Source: Pseudomonadota bacterium (GTDB lineage Bacteria > Pseudomonadota > Gammaproteobacteria > Burkholderiales > Burkholderiaceae_C). Taken from it: 64,000 bases of DNA. The stretch spans positions 1 to 64,000 of the forward strand of contig JAJZWA010000013.1 in the NCBI GenBank assembly GCA_021846965.1, read 5' to 3'. A program made the translations under genes and the position numbers. Of this stretch, positions 25,953 to 36,929 are shown one piece after another. How positions within the stretch are numbered: the stretch's first letter is position 1; each line of letters begins with the position of its first letter. The notes beneath the pieces were generated by a model. The model saw only the letters and a program-made list of their open reading frames with translations, did not search any database and had not been told where the DNA came from.

Positions 25953-26813
25953 CTAGGCCGCTTCCGGACTCTCCTGCGGCAGCGCCAGCACGTGTTCGAT
26001 GGGCAACGCGCAGGCCTCGGCCACGCGCAGCAGCAGCGCGGCTTCGCCGTTGCTCCAGGCCAGCAGCCCAGCGCCCCGGGTCTGCGCGGGAAGCGCCCGG
26101 GCCAGTCGCTCGGCCTGGGCGGCGACCGCGTCGGCCGGGTCGAGCAGGCGCACCGAGTCGCCGACCACGGCGCGGATGGCGTCGGTCAGCAGGGGGTAGT
26201 GGGTGCAGCCAAGCACCACGCTGGTGCAGCCGGCGTCTCGCAAGGGCTGGCAGAATCGGCGCAGCAGTTCGAGGGTGGGCGGCGCCTGGGGGCCGCGGGT
26301 CTCGATGGCCTCGACCAGCCCCGGGCAGGCCTGCAGCACCACCCGGGCCCCCGCGCCGTGCTGCGCCAGCAGGGCGCGGAAACGGCCGCTGGCCAGCGTG
26401 GCGCTGGTCGCCAGAACGCCCACCGGACCGTCGGCCTGGGCGCGCGCCGCCAGCGCCGGTTTGATGGCGGGCTCGATCCCCACGAAGGGCAGCCCGGGCC
26501 ACTCGGCACGCAACTCGGCGATGGCCAGTGCGGTGGCGGTGTTGCAGGCCACCACGATCATCTGGGCCCCTTGCGCGAGCAGGAACCGGGTGAGCACCCG
26601 CGAGCGCTCCTGCACGTAGGCGGCGTCGCGCTCGCCGTAGGGCGCGAAGGCGGAGTCGGCCGCATAGAGCAGGCGCGCGTGCGGCAGGCGCCGGCGCAGC
26701 GCCGCCAGCACCGTCAGCCCGCCCAGGCCCGAGTCGAACACCCCGATGCAGGGTGCCGCGTCGGCGGCCGCGGCGCCGGGCCCGGACGCCGTAGCTGGCG
26801 TGATCTCGATCAC
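25953..26813 (-). CDS. murI: Glutamate racemase
   Basis: A 286-residue cytoplasmic enzyme that converts L- to D-glutamate for peptidoglycan. Motifs are IGVFDSGLGGLTVL (substrate and first acid/base Asp-Ser), YAADSAFAPYGERD (family form YxxDxxxxPYG), VVACNTATALA with catalytic Cys and VLGCTHYPLL with the second catalytic Cys. An N-terminal extension of about 20 residues (Ala/Pro-rich) precedes the core, so a start further in is possible. It lies 28 bp downstream of the fumarase gene on the same strand, probably one transcript. Confidence 0.95.
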   Translation of the reverse strand: MIEITPATASGPGAAAADAAPCIGVFDSGLGGLTVLAALRRRLPHARLLYAADSAFAPYGERDAAYVQERSRVLTRFLLAQGAQMIVVACNTATALAIAELRAEWPGLPFVGIEPAIKPALAARAQADGPVGVLATSATLASGRFRALLAQHGAGARVVLQACPGLVEAIETRGPQAPPTLELLRRFCQPLRDAGCTSVVLGCTHYPLLTDAIRAVVGDSVRLLDPADAVAAQAERLARALPAQTRGAGLLAWSNGEAALLLRVAEACALPIEHVLALPQESPEAA

Positions 26814-26841
26814 CGGAGCCTCGTCGCCGCGCTGGCCGCCT

Positions 26842-28371
26842 TCAGGCGGTGGTCACGGGGATCTTGCCGATGCGGGCCTGCCATTCGGCGGGACCGCTCT
26901 TGTGCACCGAGTCGCCCTGCGAATCCACCGCCACGGTGACCGGCATGTCCTGCACCTCGAACTCGTAGATCGCTTCCATCCCCAGATCGGGGAAGGCCAG
27001 CAGGCGCGAGCTCTTGATGGCCTTGGACACCAGGTAGGCGGCACCCCCGACGGCGATCAGGTAGGCGCTCTTGTGCTTGCGGATGGCTTCCAGCGCCACC
27101 GGTCCGCGTTCGGCCTTGCCGACCATGGCGATCAGCCCGGTGCGCGCCAGCATGGTCTCGGTGAACTTGTCCATGCGCGTGGACGTGGTCGGCCCGGCCG
27201 GGCCCACGGCCTCGTCGCGCACCGGATCGACCGGGCCGACGTAGTAGATCACCCGGTTGGTGAAGTCCACCGGCAGTTTCTCGCCCTTGGCCAGCATGGA
27301 GCTGATACGGGCATGCGCGGCGTCGCGCCCGGTGAGCAGCTTGCCCGACAGCAGCAGGGTCTCGCCGGGCTTGAAGGCGGCGACCTGCTCGGGGGTGAGA
27401 GTGTCCAGGTTCACGCGCCGGCTCCTCTGCGTGTCGGCGGTCCAGTGCACGGCGGGCCACAGATCCAGGCTGGGCGGCTCCAGGTACACGGGGCCCTGGC
27501 CGTCGAGCACGAAATGGGCGTGGCGCGTGGCGGCGCAATTGGGGATCATGGCCACCGGCAGGTTGGCCGCGTGGCAGGGCCAATGGCGGATCTTCACGTC
27601 CAGCACCGTGGTCAGGCCGCCCAGTCCCTGCGCGCCGATGCCCAGCGCGTTGACCTTCTCGTACAGCTCGATGCGCAGTTCCTCGAAACGGTCGCGCGGG
27701 CCGCGCGTGAGCAGCTCGCTCATGTCGATGTCGTCCATCAGCGCCTGCTTGGCCATCAGCATGGCCTTCTCGGCGGTGCCGCCGATGCCGATGCCCAGCA
27801 TGCCCGGGGGGCACCAGCCGGCGCCCATGGTCGGCACCGTCTTGAGCACCCAGTCGACCAGGTTGTCCGAGGGGTTGAGCATGGCGAACTTGGACTTGGC
27901 CTCCGAGCCGCCGCCCTTGGCCGCGACCTGCACGTCCACCGTGTTGCCGGGAACCAGTTCGACCTGCAGCACGGCCGGGGTGTTGTCGCGGGTGTTCTTG
28001 CGCTCGAACAGCGGGTCGGCGAGCACGGAGGCACGCAGCTTGTTGTCCGGGTTCAGGTAGCCGCGGCGCACGCCTTCGTCGACGGCGTCCTGCAGCGAGC
28101 CGCTCAGGCCCTCGAAGCGCACGTCCATGCCCACGCGCAGGAACACGTTGACGATGCCGGTGTCCTGGCAGATCGGGCGGTGGCCCTCGGCGCACATGCG
28201 GCTGTTGGTGAGGATCTGGGCGATGGCGTCGCGCGCGGCCGGGCTCTGCTCGCGCTCGTAGGCCATCGCCAGGTGGCGGATGTAGTCCGCCGGGTGGTAG
28301 TAGCTGATGAACTGCAGTGCGGCTGCGATGGATTCCACCAGGTCTTCCTGGCGGATCACGGTGCTGGTCAT
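26842..28371 (-). CDS. fumA: Fumarate hydratase, class I (4Fe-4S, FumA/B type)
   Basis: A 509-residue iron-sulfur fumarase interconverting fumarate and L-malate in the TCA cycle. Residues about 1-290 form the alpha-type domain (SRMCAEGHRPICQDTGIV, KGGGSEAKSKFAML, PPGMLGIGIGGTAEKA), where conserved cysteines hold the oxygen-sensitive 4Fe-4S cluster. The beta-type domain follows (LSGKLLTGRDAAHARI, VGPAGPTTSTRMDKF). Length and fusion order match two-domain class I enzymes. The ATG at 28371 was chosen over the long upstream extension because MTSTVIRQEDLVESI is a normal N-terminus. It is upstream of murI. Confidence 0.95.
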   Translation of the reverse strand: MTSTVIRQEDLVESIAAALQFISYYHPADYIRHLAMAYEREQSPAARDAIAQILTNSRMCAEGHRPICQDTGIVNVFLRVGMDVRFEGLSGSLQDAVDEGVRRGYLNPDNKLRASVLADPLFERKNTRDNTPAVLQVELVPGNTVDVQVAAKGGGSEAKSKFAMLNPSDNLVDWVLKTVPTMGAGWCPPGMLGIGIGGTAEKAMLMAKQALMDDIDMSELLTRGPRDRFEELRIELYEKVNALGIGAQGLGGLTTVLDVKIRHWPCHAANLPVAMIPNCAATRHAHFVLDGQGPVYLEPPSLDLWPAVHWTADTQRSRRVNLDTLTPEQVAAFKPGETLLLSGKLLTGRDAAHARISSMLAKGEKLPVDFTNRVIYYVGPVDPVRDEAVGPAGPTTSTRMDKFTETMLARTGLIAMVGKAERGPVALEAIRKHKSAYLIAVGGAAYLVSKAIKSSRLLAFPDLGMEAIYEFEVQDMPVTVAVDSQGDSVHKSGPAEWQARIGKIPVTTA

Positions 28372-28448
28372 GGGGGCGGTCTCCGGGAGGCGGATGGTCT
28401 TCGGGTTATCCCGGCATGTTAAGCCCGCCGCGGGCCCGGCAGGGTCCG

Positions 28449-29102
28449 TCAGGGGCTGCCGGACTCGTGCCCCGCGCTGAGATGGATGGTGCGGGTCATC
28501 ACCCGATCGGTCCAGGCCACGGCCAGCGCCGACAGCAGGAAGGTGAGGTGGATGACGGTCTGCGCGACCAGCGCCTTGACACTGTAGGCGTCGGCGTTGA
28601 TGAAGGTGCGCAGCAGGTGGATGGACGAGATGCCGATGATGGCCATGGCCAGCTTGACCTTGAGCACCGAGGCATTGACATGCGACAGCCATTCCGGATG
28701 GTCGGGATGCTGCTCCAGATAGGTGCGCGACACGAAGGTCTCGTAGCCGCCCACGATGACCATGATCAGCAGGTTGGCGATCATCACCACGTCGATCAGG
28801 CTCAGCGCCACCAGCATGATGGTGGTCTCGCCCAGGCGCGCGTGTCCCGCGCCGGCCTCGGCCGCGGCCGCCGCCGCCTGGCCGGCGGCCTGCCCCTCCA
28901 GAAGGTGCTGCAGCGCCTGCTGGCTGCCCATGGCCGCGCGCACCAGGTCGATCAGTTCGGCCCAGAAATGCACCACGTACACGCCCAGGGCGACGATCAG
29001 CCCGAGGTACAGCGGCAGCTGCAGCCAGCGGCTGAGGAACAGCAGGCGCGCGACCGGCGGGATCGGCGGGGTGGCGGGCGCGGGAGTCGGGGCTTGGCTC
29101 AT
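28449..29102 (-). CDS. YqhA/UPF0114-family membrane protein
   Basis: A 217-residue inner-membrane protein of the UPF0114 (TIGR00645) family, whose function is not established. Hydrophobic segments are at about residues 30-50 (LPLYLGLIVALGVYVVHFW), 95-125 (IMLVALSLIDVVMIANLLIM), 150-170 and 180-200. The motif GGYETFVSRTY is diagnostic of the family. An Ala-rich insert (GQAAAAAAEAGAG) in the first loop is longer than usual. It is divergent from acs across 278 bp and lies upstream of fumA on the same strand, with a 77-bp gap. Confidence 0.88.
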   Translation of the reverse strand: MSQAPTPAPATPPIPPVARLLFLSRWLQLPLYLGLIVALGVYVVHFWAELIDLVRAAMGSQQALQHLLEGQAAGQAAAAAAEAGAGHARLGETTIMLVALSLIDVVMIANLLIMVIVGGYETFVSRTYLEQHPDHPEWLSHVNASVLKVKLAMAIIGISSIHLLRTFINADAYSVKALVAQTVIHLTFLLSALAVAWTDRVMTRTIHLSAGHESGSP

Positions 29103-29380
29103 GGGGCTGGCTTCGGGCAGGGGGCAAGGGCGATGGCACGCCGGGCATGGCCGCGGCCTCGGCGCGCCGCGTTTGATTCCAAGTGTAAACGCAGCGCCAC
29201 GCCGGGCCGTGGCGTGCGGCCACCGCGCCGCAGGCGTTGCGCCGCGCGACGTCAGGGCGCTGTAAGAGCCCCGAGTACACAATCGGCCTTCCACAGCCTA
29301 CAGTGGGACCGGACAGCGGGCGCGAGAGCCCGCCGGGTACCCGAACGCGGCACGATCCGCCCAACACTCTGGAGACAGCC
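29103..29380. other. Divergent yqhA-like/acs intergenic region
   Basis: 278 bp with no gene. A short dyad CGTTT-N12-AAACG lies around 29171-29192. Promoters for both directions must lie here, but I see no convincing -35/-10 pair. A GGAGA ribosome-binding site precedes acs. Confidence 0.4.
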
Positions 29381-31363
<1,983 letters not shown>

Positions 31364-31371
31364 AGCCCGCG

Positions 31372-31396
31372 GAGGCGGCCGCGGCGCGGCCGCCTC
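31372..31396. terminator. Perfect 11-bp hairpin between acs and arnD
   Basis: GAGGCGGCCGC (31372-31382) pairs perfectly with GCGGCCGCCTC (31386-31396) across a 3-base loop, 8 bases after the acs stop. A second, GGCAGGG/CCCTGCC, follows at about 31397-31421. No T-run follows. It serves convergent genes. Confidence 0.5.
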
Positions 31397-31471
31397 GGCA
31401 GGGTCGGCGCGCGGCCCTGCCGCTGCGAGGCCTCGGCCGCGGGGGCGGCCGGGAGGCCGCCAGCCCGCGCT

Positions 31472-32371
31472 TCAGGCGGCGGGCAGCGGTACCGCCAGCA
31501 AGCCGCTGCGTCCGGGCACGCTGCCCATGCCCACCTCGCGCACCGGAAGTTCGAGCGGGTTCAGCGTGGCGGCGTAGCCTCCCAGCGTGCCGATGCGCAG
31601 TCCGGCGGCCATCCAGCCCTGCAGCAGGGACTCGAACACGGGGCTGAGCTGGCCCCCCTCGAGTTCGGCGTGCAGCGTGTAGACATGGTCGCGCCCGTCC
31701 AGCGAAAGGCGCAGCAGGTGCTCGGCCACGTTGTCCGCGCCGATGCCGTCGACGCCGATCAGTTCGTCCAGCGTGGGCAGCGTGGTGGGCAGTTGCGGAA
31801 CCTCGAGCACGCGCTCGCCGATGCGTGGCAGGAAGGGCGCGTCGCCGCGGCAGTCCGAAGCCAGGCTGAAGCCCAGCTCCTGCTCGAGTTCGTAGGCCTG
31901 TGGATTCATCTGCCAGCCGGCCGCGCCGTGCACTTCCGGCGCGCGCCCGAACACCTCGCCGAAGCGCTGGATCGCCAGTTGCAGCTGGCGTCGGGTCCAT
32001 TCGCGATCGCGGCGCGCCACGTGGTCCTGCCACAGCACGTGGTCCCAGGTGTGCACGCCCACCTCGTGCCCGGCGCGCCAGCAGGCGCGCATCGGCTCGG
32101 CGGCCCGCCGGCCGATGTCGGGGCCGGGCAGCAGCGTGCCGTACAGCAGGGTCCTGAGGCCGTAGTTGCTGCCCACCGAGGTGCGGCGCACCTTGGCGAG
32201 GAAACCGGGGCGGAAGATGCGCTTGAGAGCGCGCCCGGTGTGGTCCGGGCCGAGGCTGAACAGGAAGGTCGCGCGCAGCTCGTGGCGCGCCAGCTGGCGC
32301 AGCAGCGCCGGCACCCCCTCGAGGGTGCCGCGCAGCGTGTCCACGTCGACCTTGAGGGCGATGCGGGGCAT
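31472..32371 (-). CDS. arnD: 4-deoxy-4-formamido-L-arabinose-phosphoundecaprenol deformylase
   Basis: A 299-residue NodB-type polysaccharide deacetylase that removes the formyl group from undecaprenyl-phosphate-L-Ara4FN. Motifs are IALKVDVDTLRGT (Asp pair), GHEVGVHTWDHVLWQD (metal-binding His-x3-His) and RAPEVHGAAGWQMN. These match ArnD rather than general chitin deacetylases. It is the last gene of the leftward arn operon, 28 bp after the decarboxylase gene. The ATG at 32371 directly precedes the first beta strand. Confidence 0.93.
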   Translation of the reverse strand: MPRIALKVDVDTLRGTLEGVPALLRQLARHELRATFLFSLGPDHTGRALKRIFRPGFLAKVRRTSVGSNYGLRTLLYGTLLPGPDIGRRAAEPMRACWRAGHEVGVHTWDHVLWQDHVARRDREWTRRQLQLAIQRFGEVFGRAPEVHGAAGWQMNPQAYELEQELGFSLASDCRGDAPFLPRIGERVLEVPQLPTTLPTLDELIGVDGIGADNVAEHLLRLSLDGRDHVYTLHAELEGGQLSPVFESLLQGWMAAGLRIGTLGGYAATLNPLELPVREVGMGSVPGRSGLLAVPLPAA

Positions 32372-32399
32372 GAGGGGCTCGATGGTGTGCGGATGCGCC

Positions 32400-33455
32400 T
32401 CAGTTTCCGGTTTCGTCCACCAGCGCACGGGCCTGCGCGATCTGGCCGCGGTAGGCCTCGAAGATCTTGCGCAGCGCCGTGTCCATGTCGGTGCGCGGCG
32501 CCCAGGAAAGGTCGCGCATGGTGTTGGCGATCTTGGGCACGCGGTTGGGCACGTCCTGGTAGCCGGCACCGTAGTAGGCGCCCGAGCTGGTTTCCACCAG
32601 CTGCACCTTGTGCGCGGTCTCGGCGTATTCGGGAATGCTGGCGGCCATGCGCAGCATGCGCTCGGCCAGGTCGCGCACCGAATGGTTGTTCGCCGGATTG
32701 CCGATGTTGTAGATCTGGCCGCTGGCCACGCCTGCCGGGTTCTCGATGATGCGCATCAGCGCGTCGATGCCGTCGTCGATGTCGGTGAAGGCGCGCTTTT
32801 GCATGCCGCCGTCGACCAGGCTGATGTTCTCGCCGCGCACGATGTGGCCCAGGAACTGGGTGACCACGCGCGAGCTGCCTTCCTTGGCCGAGAAAATGGT
32901 GTCCAGCCCGGCGCCGATCCAGTTGAAGGGTCGGAACAGGGTGTAATCCAGCCCTTCCTGTTGGCCATAGCCGGCGATCACGCGGTCCATCAACTGCTTG
33001 GAGCAGGCGTAGATCCAGCGGGGCTTGTTGATGGGGCCGTACACCAGCGGCGAGGCCTCCGGGTCGAATTCCCCGTCCGGGCACATGCCGTAGACCTCGG
33101 AGGTGGACGGAAACACCAGGCGCTTGCGGTGCTTGACGGCGGCGCGCACGATCGGCAGGTTGGCCTCGAAGTCCAGCTCGAACACGCGCAGCGGCGCCTT
33201 CACGTAGGTGGCCGGCGTGGCGATGGCCACCAGCGGAAGGATCACGTCGCATTTGCGCACGTGGTATTCGATCCATTCCTTGTTGATCGTGATGTCGCCC
33301 TCGAAAAAATGGAACCGCGGCTTGTCCAGCAGGTCGGCGATGCGGTCGGTGTTCATGTCCATGCCGTACACCTCCCAGTCGGTGGCGCCGAGGATGCGCT
33401 TGGACAGGTGGTGGCCGATGAAGCCGTTGACTCCGAGGATCAGGACTTTTTTCAT
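32400..33455 (-). CDS. arnA: UDP-glucuronate decarboxylase (ArnA C-terminal domain as separate protein)
   Basis: A 351-residue extended SDR enzyme equal to the C-terminal half of E. coli ArnA. It oxidatively decarboxylates UDP-glucuronate to UDP-4-keto-pentose using NAD+. Motifs are LGVNGFIGHHLSK (Rossmann), FPSTSEVYGM (Ser/Glu of the active site), YACSKQLMDRVI (Tyr-x3-Lys) and RPFNWIGAGLD. Its ATG overlaps the stop of the formyltransferase gene by four bases (ATGA), so the two ArnA activities are separate but translationally coupled. Confidence 0.93.
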   Translation of the reverse strand: MKKVLILGVNGFIGHHLSKRILGATDWEVYGMDMNTDRIADLLDKPRFHFFEGDITINKEWIEYHVRKCDVILPLVAIATPATYVKAPLRVFELDFEANLPIVRAAVKHRKRLVFPSTSEVYGMCPDGEFDPEASPLVYGPINKPRWIYACSKQLMDRVIAGYGQQEGLDYTLFRPFNWIGAGLDTIFSAKEGSSRVVTQFLGHIVRGENISLVDGGMQKRAFTDIDDGIDALMRIIENPAGVASGQIYNIGNPANNHSVRDLAERMLRMAASIPEYAETAHKVQLVETSSGAYYGAGYQDVPNRVPKIANTMRDLSWAPRTDMDTALRKIFEAYRGQIAQARALVDETGN

Positions 33456-34417
33456 GATGAGTGGTGCAAGAGATGGGCAATGCGTTGCGGCTCCAGGGCC
33501 AGGCCCAGCTGTGCGCTGTCCCAGACCTGCTGCAGGTGCAGCACGCCGCCGTCGCCGCAGCGGGCCAGCAGCGCACCTGCGCGGACATGCGGGCCGTGGC
33601 CCGCGCCGGGTTCCAGCGCGGCGGCCAGCGCCGGCGCCGCGTGGCGGGCACGCGCCACCAGCAGGCGGCGTCCACCGGCTTCGAAAAAGGCCCCGGGGTA
33701 GGGGGGCGCCACGGCACGGATGAGGTTGTAGACCTGCGCCGCCGGCAGGCTCCAGTCGATGCGGCCGTCCTCGGGCTTGCGCCCGCCGAAGTAGCTGCCC
33801 TGCTCGAGGCGATTGGGGCGTCTGGGAATCTCGCCGCGCAGCAGCGAGGGCAGCACCTGCCACAGCGCGATCTCCGCGGCTACCGTGACCTTGTCGAACA
33901 CCTCGCGCGCGGTGTCGTCGGGCAGGATGGGCACCGCCTGCTGCGCCACGATGTCCCCGGCGTCGGGCTTGGCCTGCATCAGGTGCAGCGTGGCGCCGGT
34001 CTCGGTCTCCCCGTGCAGTACGGCCCAGTTCACCGGCACGCGCCCGCGGTAGCGCGGCAGAAGCGAGCCGTGCATGTTCAGCGCGGCCACCCGCGCCGCA
34101 TCCAGCACGGCCTGCGGCAGCATGCGCCGGAAGTAGAAGGAGAACACGTAGTCGGCTCGCAGCGCCCGCACCCGCTCGATCTGCGCCTCGTCGAGCCCCT
34201 GGTCGACCAGCACCACGGGAATCCCGTGCTCGGCGGCCACGTCGGCCACGCGCTCGAACCACAGGTTCTCGCCCGGGTCGTCGGGGTGCGTGAGCACCAG
34301 TTCCACGCGCATGCCGCGTGCCAGCAGCGTGCGCAGGCAGCGCGCGCCCACGTTGTGGTAGGCGAACACCACCGCGCGCATGGCCGGCGCCGCAGCCTGC
34401 GGTGGGGCCGGGGTCAT
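33452..34417 (-). CDS. arnA: UDP-4-amino-4-deoxy-L-arabinose formyltransferase (ArnA N-terminal domain as separate protein)
   Basis: A 321-residue N10-formyltetrahydrofolate-dependent formyltransferase, equivalent to residues 1-300 of E. coli ArnA. It formylates UDP-L-Ara4N. The catalytic motif NMHGSLLPRYRGRVPVNWA (Asn, His) and AKPDAGDIVAQQ (Asp) are intact. A C-terminal OB-like segment follows (GGRRLLVARARH). The start is the ATG at 34417 (MTPAPPQAAAP), overlapping the arnC stop. A start at the next Met (MRAVVFAYH) is possible. Confidence 0.92.
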   Translation of the reverse strand: MTPAPPQAAAPAMRAVVFAYHNVGARCLRTLLARGMRVELVLTHPDDPGENLWFERVADVAAEHGIPVVLVDQGLDEAQIERVRALRADYVFSFYFRRMLPQAVLDAARVAALNMHGSLLPRYRGRVPVNWAVLHGETETGATLHLMQAKPDAGDIVAQQAVPILPDDTAREVFDKVTVAAEIALWQVLPSLLRGEIPRRPNRLEQGSYFGGRKPEDGRIDWSLPAAQVYNLIRAVAPPYPGAFFEAGGRRLLVARARHAAPALAAALEPGAGHGPHVRAGALLARCGDGGVLHLQQVWDSAQLGLALEPQRIAHLLHHSS

Positions 34418-35391
34418 CGCGCCTGCGCCGCGTCGGCGCCCGCGGTGTCGTCGAGCACGGCCTGCACCACGTAGCGCGGACGCCCGCGCACCTGTTCGTA
34501 GATGCGCCCGATGTACTCGCCCAGCAGGCCCATGCTGAACAGCAGCACGCCGAGCAGGCAGAAGGTGATGGCGAACAGCGTGAACACCCCCTGCACCTGC
34601 GAGCCGAACAGCAGCCGGTCGATCATCAGCAGCACGAACAGCGCGCCCGAGGCCAGCGCCAGCGCGATGCCCAGGAAGGACATGAACTGCAGCGGGATCA
34701 GCGAGAAGCCGGTGACCAGGTCGAAGTTCAGGCGCACCAGCTTGAACAGCGAGTACTTGGATTCGCCGGCCGCGCGCTCCTCGTGCCCCACCTCGATTTC
34801 CGTGGGGTTCAGGGAGAAGGTGTAGGCCAGCGCCGGCACGAAGGTGTTGACCTCGTTGCAACGGTTGATGGTGTCGACCACGTGGCGCCCGTAGGCCCGC
34901 AGCATGCAGCCCTGGTCGGTCATGCGCACGTGGGTGATGGTTTCGCGCAGCCGGTTCATCCACAGGCTGGCATTGCGCCGGAACCAGCTGTCCTGGCGCT
35001 GGCGACGGATGCTGCCCACGTAGTCGTGGCCTTCGCGCATCTTGGCCACCAGCCTGCCGATCTCCTCCGGGGGATTCTGCAGGTCGGCGTCCAGCGTGAC
35101 GATGATCTCGCCGCGGCAATGCTCGAAGCCGGCCAGGATGGCCATGTGCTGGCCATAGTTGCCGTTGAACAGGATCACCCGGGTCACGTCCGGGCGCTCG
35201 CGCTGCTGCGCCGCCAGCAGCGCCGCCGAACGGTCACGGCTGCCGTCGTTGATGAAGATGACCTCGTAACGCTCGCCCAGCGCGTCGAGCGCGGGATACA
35301 GGCGCGCGAACAGGGCGCCCAGGCCGTCCTGCTCGTTGTATACGGGCACGACCACCGAAAGTGCGGGTTGGATGGAAGGCTGCTGGCTCAT
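34414..35391 (-). CDS. arnC: Undecaprenyl-phosphate 4-deoxy-4-formamido-L-arabinose transferase
   Basis: A 325-residue GT2 glycosyltransferase that moves L-Ara4FN from UDP to undecaprenyl phosphate at the inner membrane. The N-terminal GT-A domain shows LSVVVPVYNEQDGL, VIFINDGSRDRS, NGNYGQHMAILAGF and LDADLQNPPEEIG. Two C-terminal transmembrane segments (FMSFLGIALALASGALFVLL and FTLFAITFCLLGVLLFSMGL) are followed by EYIGRIYEQVRGRP. Order and overlaps with neighbours make ArnC more likely than a generic DPM1-like enzyme. Confidence 0.94.
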   Translation of the reverse strand: MSQQPSIQPALSVVVPVYNEQDGLGALFARLYPALDALGERYEVIFINDGSRDRSAALLAAQQRERPDVTRVILFNGNYGQHMAILAGFEHCRGEIIVTLDADLQNPPEEIGRLVAKMREGHDYVGSIRRQRQDSWFRRNASLWMNRLRETITHVRMTDQGCMLRAYGRHVVDTINRCNEVNTFVPALAYTFSLNPTEIEVGHEERAAGESKYSLFKLVRLNFDLVTGFSLIPLQFMSFLGIALALASGALFVLLMIDRLLFGSQVQGVFTLFAITFCLLGVLLFSMGLLGEYIGRIYEQVRGRPRYVVQAVLDDTAGADAAQAR

Positions 35392-36548
35392 ACCCCGAAT
35401 TCTCGCAGCACTGCCGAAAGTTCACGAAGCACTCGTTCGACGTCCCCGTCGCGCATCGAGGGGAACAGGGGCAGCGTGAGGATGCCGGCACCGATGCGCT
35501 CGGCGTGCGGGAAGTCGCCCGGGGCGAAGCCCAGCTTGCGATACAGGCTGAACAGGTGGATGGGCGGATAGTGTGCGCCGCTGCCGATGCCGCGGTCCTT
35601 GAGCGCCTGCATCACCGCGGCGCGCGGTGCCTGCGCGGGCAGCACCACCTGGAACATGTGCCAGTTGGAATCGGTGAATTCGCGTGGGGGCAGATCCACG
35701 CCGCGCGCGCCCAGCCCGGCCGCGTCCGCGGCCTCGAAGTAGGCCCGCGCCAGCTCGCGCCGGCGCGCATTGAAGGACTCCACGCGCTGCAGCTGGCCCC
35801 AGCCCACGCGGGCGGCTACGTCGGTCAGGTTGGCCTTGCCGCCCACCAGGTCGACGTCCATGCCGTCGAGGCCGAAACGCCGCACCCCTTGCAGGCGGTA
35901 GCGCTCGGCCAGCGCCGGGTCGGCGTCGGCTGGAAGCACCAGGCAGCCGCCCTCGATGCTGGTGGCGTTCTTGTTGGGATGGAAACTGAAGGAGGCGTAG
36001 TCGCCGAAACTGCCCACGCGGCGCCCGCGCCAGCTGCTGCCGATGGCCTGCGCGGCATCCTCCAGCACCCGCAGGCCGCGGCGCGCGGCGATGTCGTACA
36101 GGCGATCCAGGTCGCAGGGCAGGCCGGCCAGGTGCACCGGGAGCAGGGCCCGCGTGCGCGGGCCGACCGCCGCCTCGACCAGCCCGGCGTCCAGGTTGCG
36201 CGTGGCCGGGTCGATGTCCACGAACACCGGGCGGGCGCCCACCGTGAGGATCACATTGGCCGTGGCCACCCAGGAAAGCGGGCTGGTGATGACCTCGTCG
36301 CCCGCGCCCACGCCCATCATGCGCAGCGCGATCTCCATGGTCACGGTGCCGGAATTGAAGGCGCGAACCGTGCGCCCGCCGAAGTACTCCGACAGCGCCT
36401 GCTCGAAGCGGGCATTCCACGGCCCGGTGGTCAGCCAGCCCGAACGCAGGACCTCGACCACCCCGGCGATGGTCTGCTCGTCGATGTCGGGGCGGGTGAA
36501 GGGCAGGAATTCGGCGGGCGGGTCGCCGGCGGCGCTGGAGGAGGACAT
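35388..36548 (-). CDS. arnB: UDP-4-amino-4-deoxy-L-arabinose aminotransferase
   Basis: A 386-residue PLP sugar aminotransferase of the DegT/DnrJ/EryC1 family that makes UDP-L-Ara4N from the 4-keto sugar. Motifs are FNSGTVTMEIALRMMGV, ITSPLSWVATANVIL, VLEDAAQAIGSSW and the Schiff-base Lys in FSFHPNKNATSIEGG. DSNWHMFQVVL and GIGSGAHYPPIHLF complete the family signature. The ATG at 36548 follows the flippase gene by 9 bp and the stop overlaps arnC. Confidence 0.94.
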   Translation of the reverse strand: MSSSSAAGDPPAEFLPFTRPDIDEQTIAGVVEVLRSGWLTTGPWNARFEQALSEYFGGRTVRAFNSGTVTMEIALRMMGVGAGDEVITSPLSWVATANVILTVGARPVFVDIDPATRNLDAGLVEAAVGPRTRALLPVHLAGLPCDLDRLYDIAARRGLRVLEDAAQAIGSSWRGRRVGSFGDYASFSFHPNKNATSIEGGCLVLPADADPALAERYRLQGVRRFGLDGMDVDLVGGKANLTDVAARVGWGQLQRVESFNARRRELARAYFEAADAAGLGARGVDLPPREFTDSNWHMFQVVLPAQAPRAAVMQALKDRGIGSGAHYPPIHLFSLYRKLGFAPGDFPHAERIGAGILTLPLFPSMRDGDVERVLRELSAVLREFGV

Positions 36549-36557
36549 AGGGGGCTT

Positions 36558-36929
36558 TCAGGTACGGGCGAGCAGGACGACGCCGGCGATGATGATGGCG
36601 ATTCCCAGCAATTTCTGCGCGCTCAGGGACTCTCCGAACAAGCCCCAGGCGGCGAAGGCGGTGACCACGTAGCCCAGCGAGAGCATCGGGTAGGCGATGG
36701 ATACCTGCACACGCGTCAGCGCGAGGATCCACACCACCACCGATACCGCATAGCAGGCCAGGCCGGCGAGGATCTGCCACTGCATCGCGAAATGCAGCCC
36801 GGCGCGCAGGATGTGGCCGGCGGTGAAGGTGAAATGGCCGGCGGTGTCGGCACCGGCCTTGATCAGCAGCTGGGCGGCGGCGTTGAGCATGACGCCGGTG
36901 AGCACGAGCGCGAAGGCCACGGGGGTCAA
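36558..36929 (-). CDS. EmrE/DMT-type small membrane protein, probable L-Ara4N flippase subunit
   Basis: A 123-residue protein with four hydrophobic segments of the small DMT (EamA/EmrE) type: FALVLTGVMLNAAAQLLIKA, WQILAGLACYAVSVVVWILA, VSIAYPMLSLGYVVTAFAAW and LLGIAIIIAGVVLL. ArnE and ArnF in enterobacteria form a heterodimer that flips undecaprenyl-phosphate-L-Ara4N across the inner membrane. Here only one such gene is present, so a homodimer is likely. The start is probably TTG at 36929, seven bases after AGGAG, overlapping the arnT stop (TTGA). A GTG three codons in is the alternative. Confidence 0.85.
   Translation of the reverse strand: MTPVAFALVLTGVMLNAAAQLLIKAGADTAGHFTFTAGHILRAGLHFAMQWQILAGLACYAVSVVVWILALTRVQVSIAYPMLSLGYVVTAFAAWGLFGESLSAQKLLGIAIIIAGVVLLART

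Noticed and set aside
25908-26939. Rightward frame over murI
   Set aside because: It is antisense to glutamate racemase, which has both catalytic cysteines.
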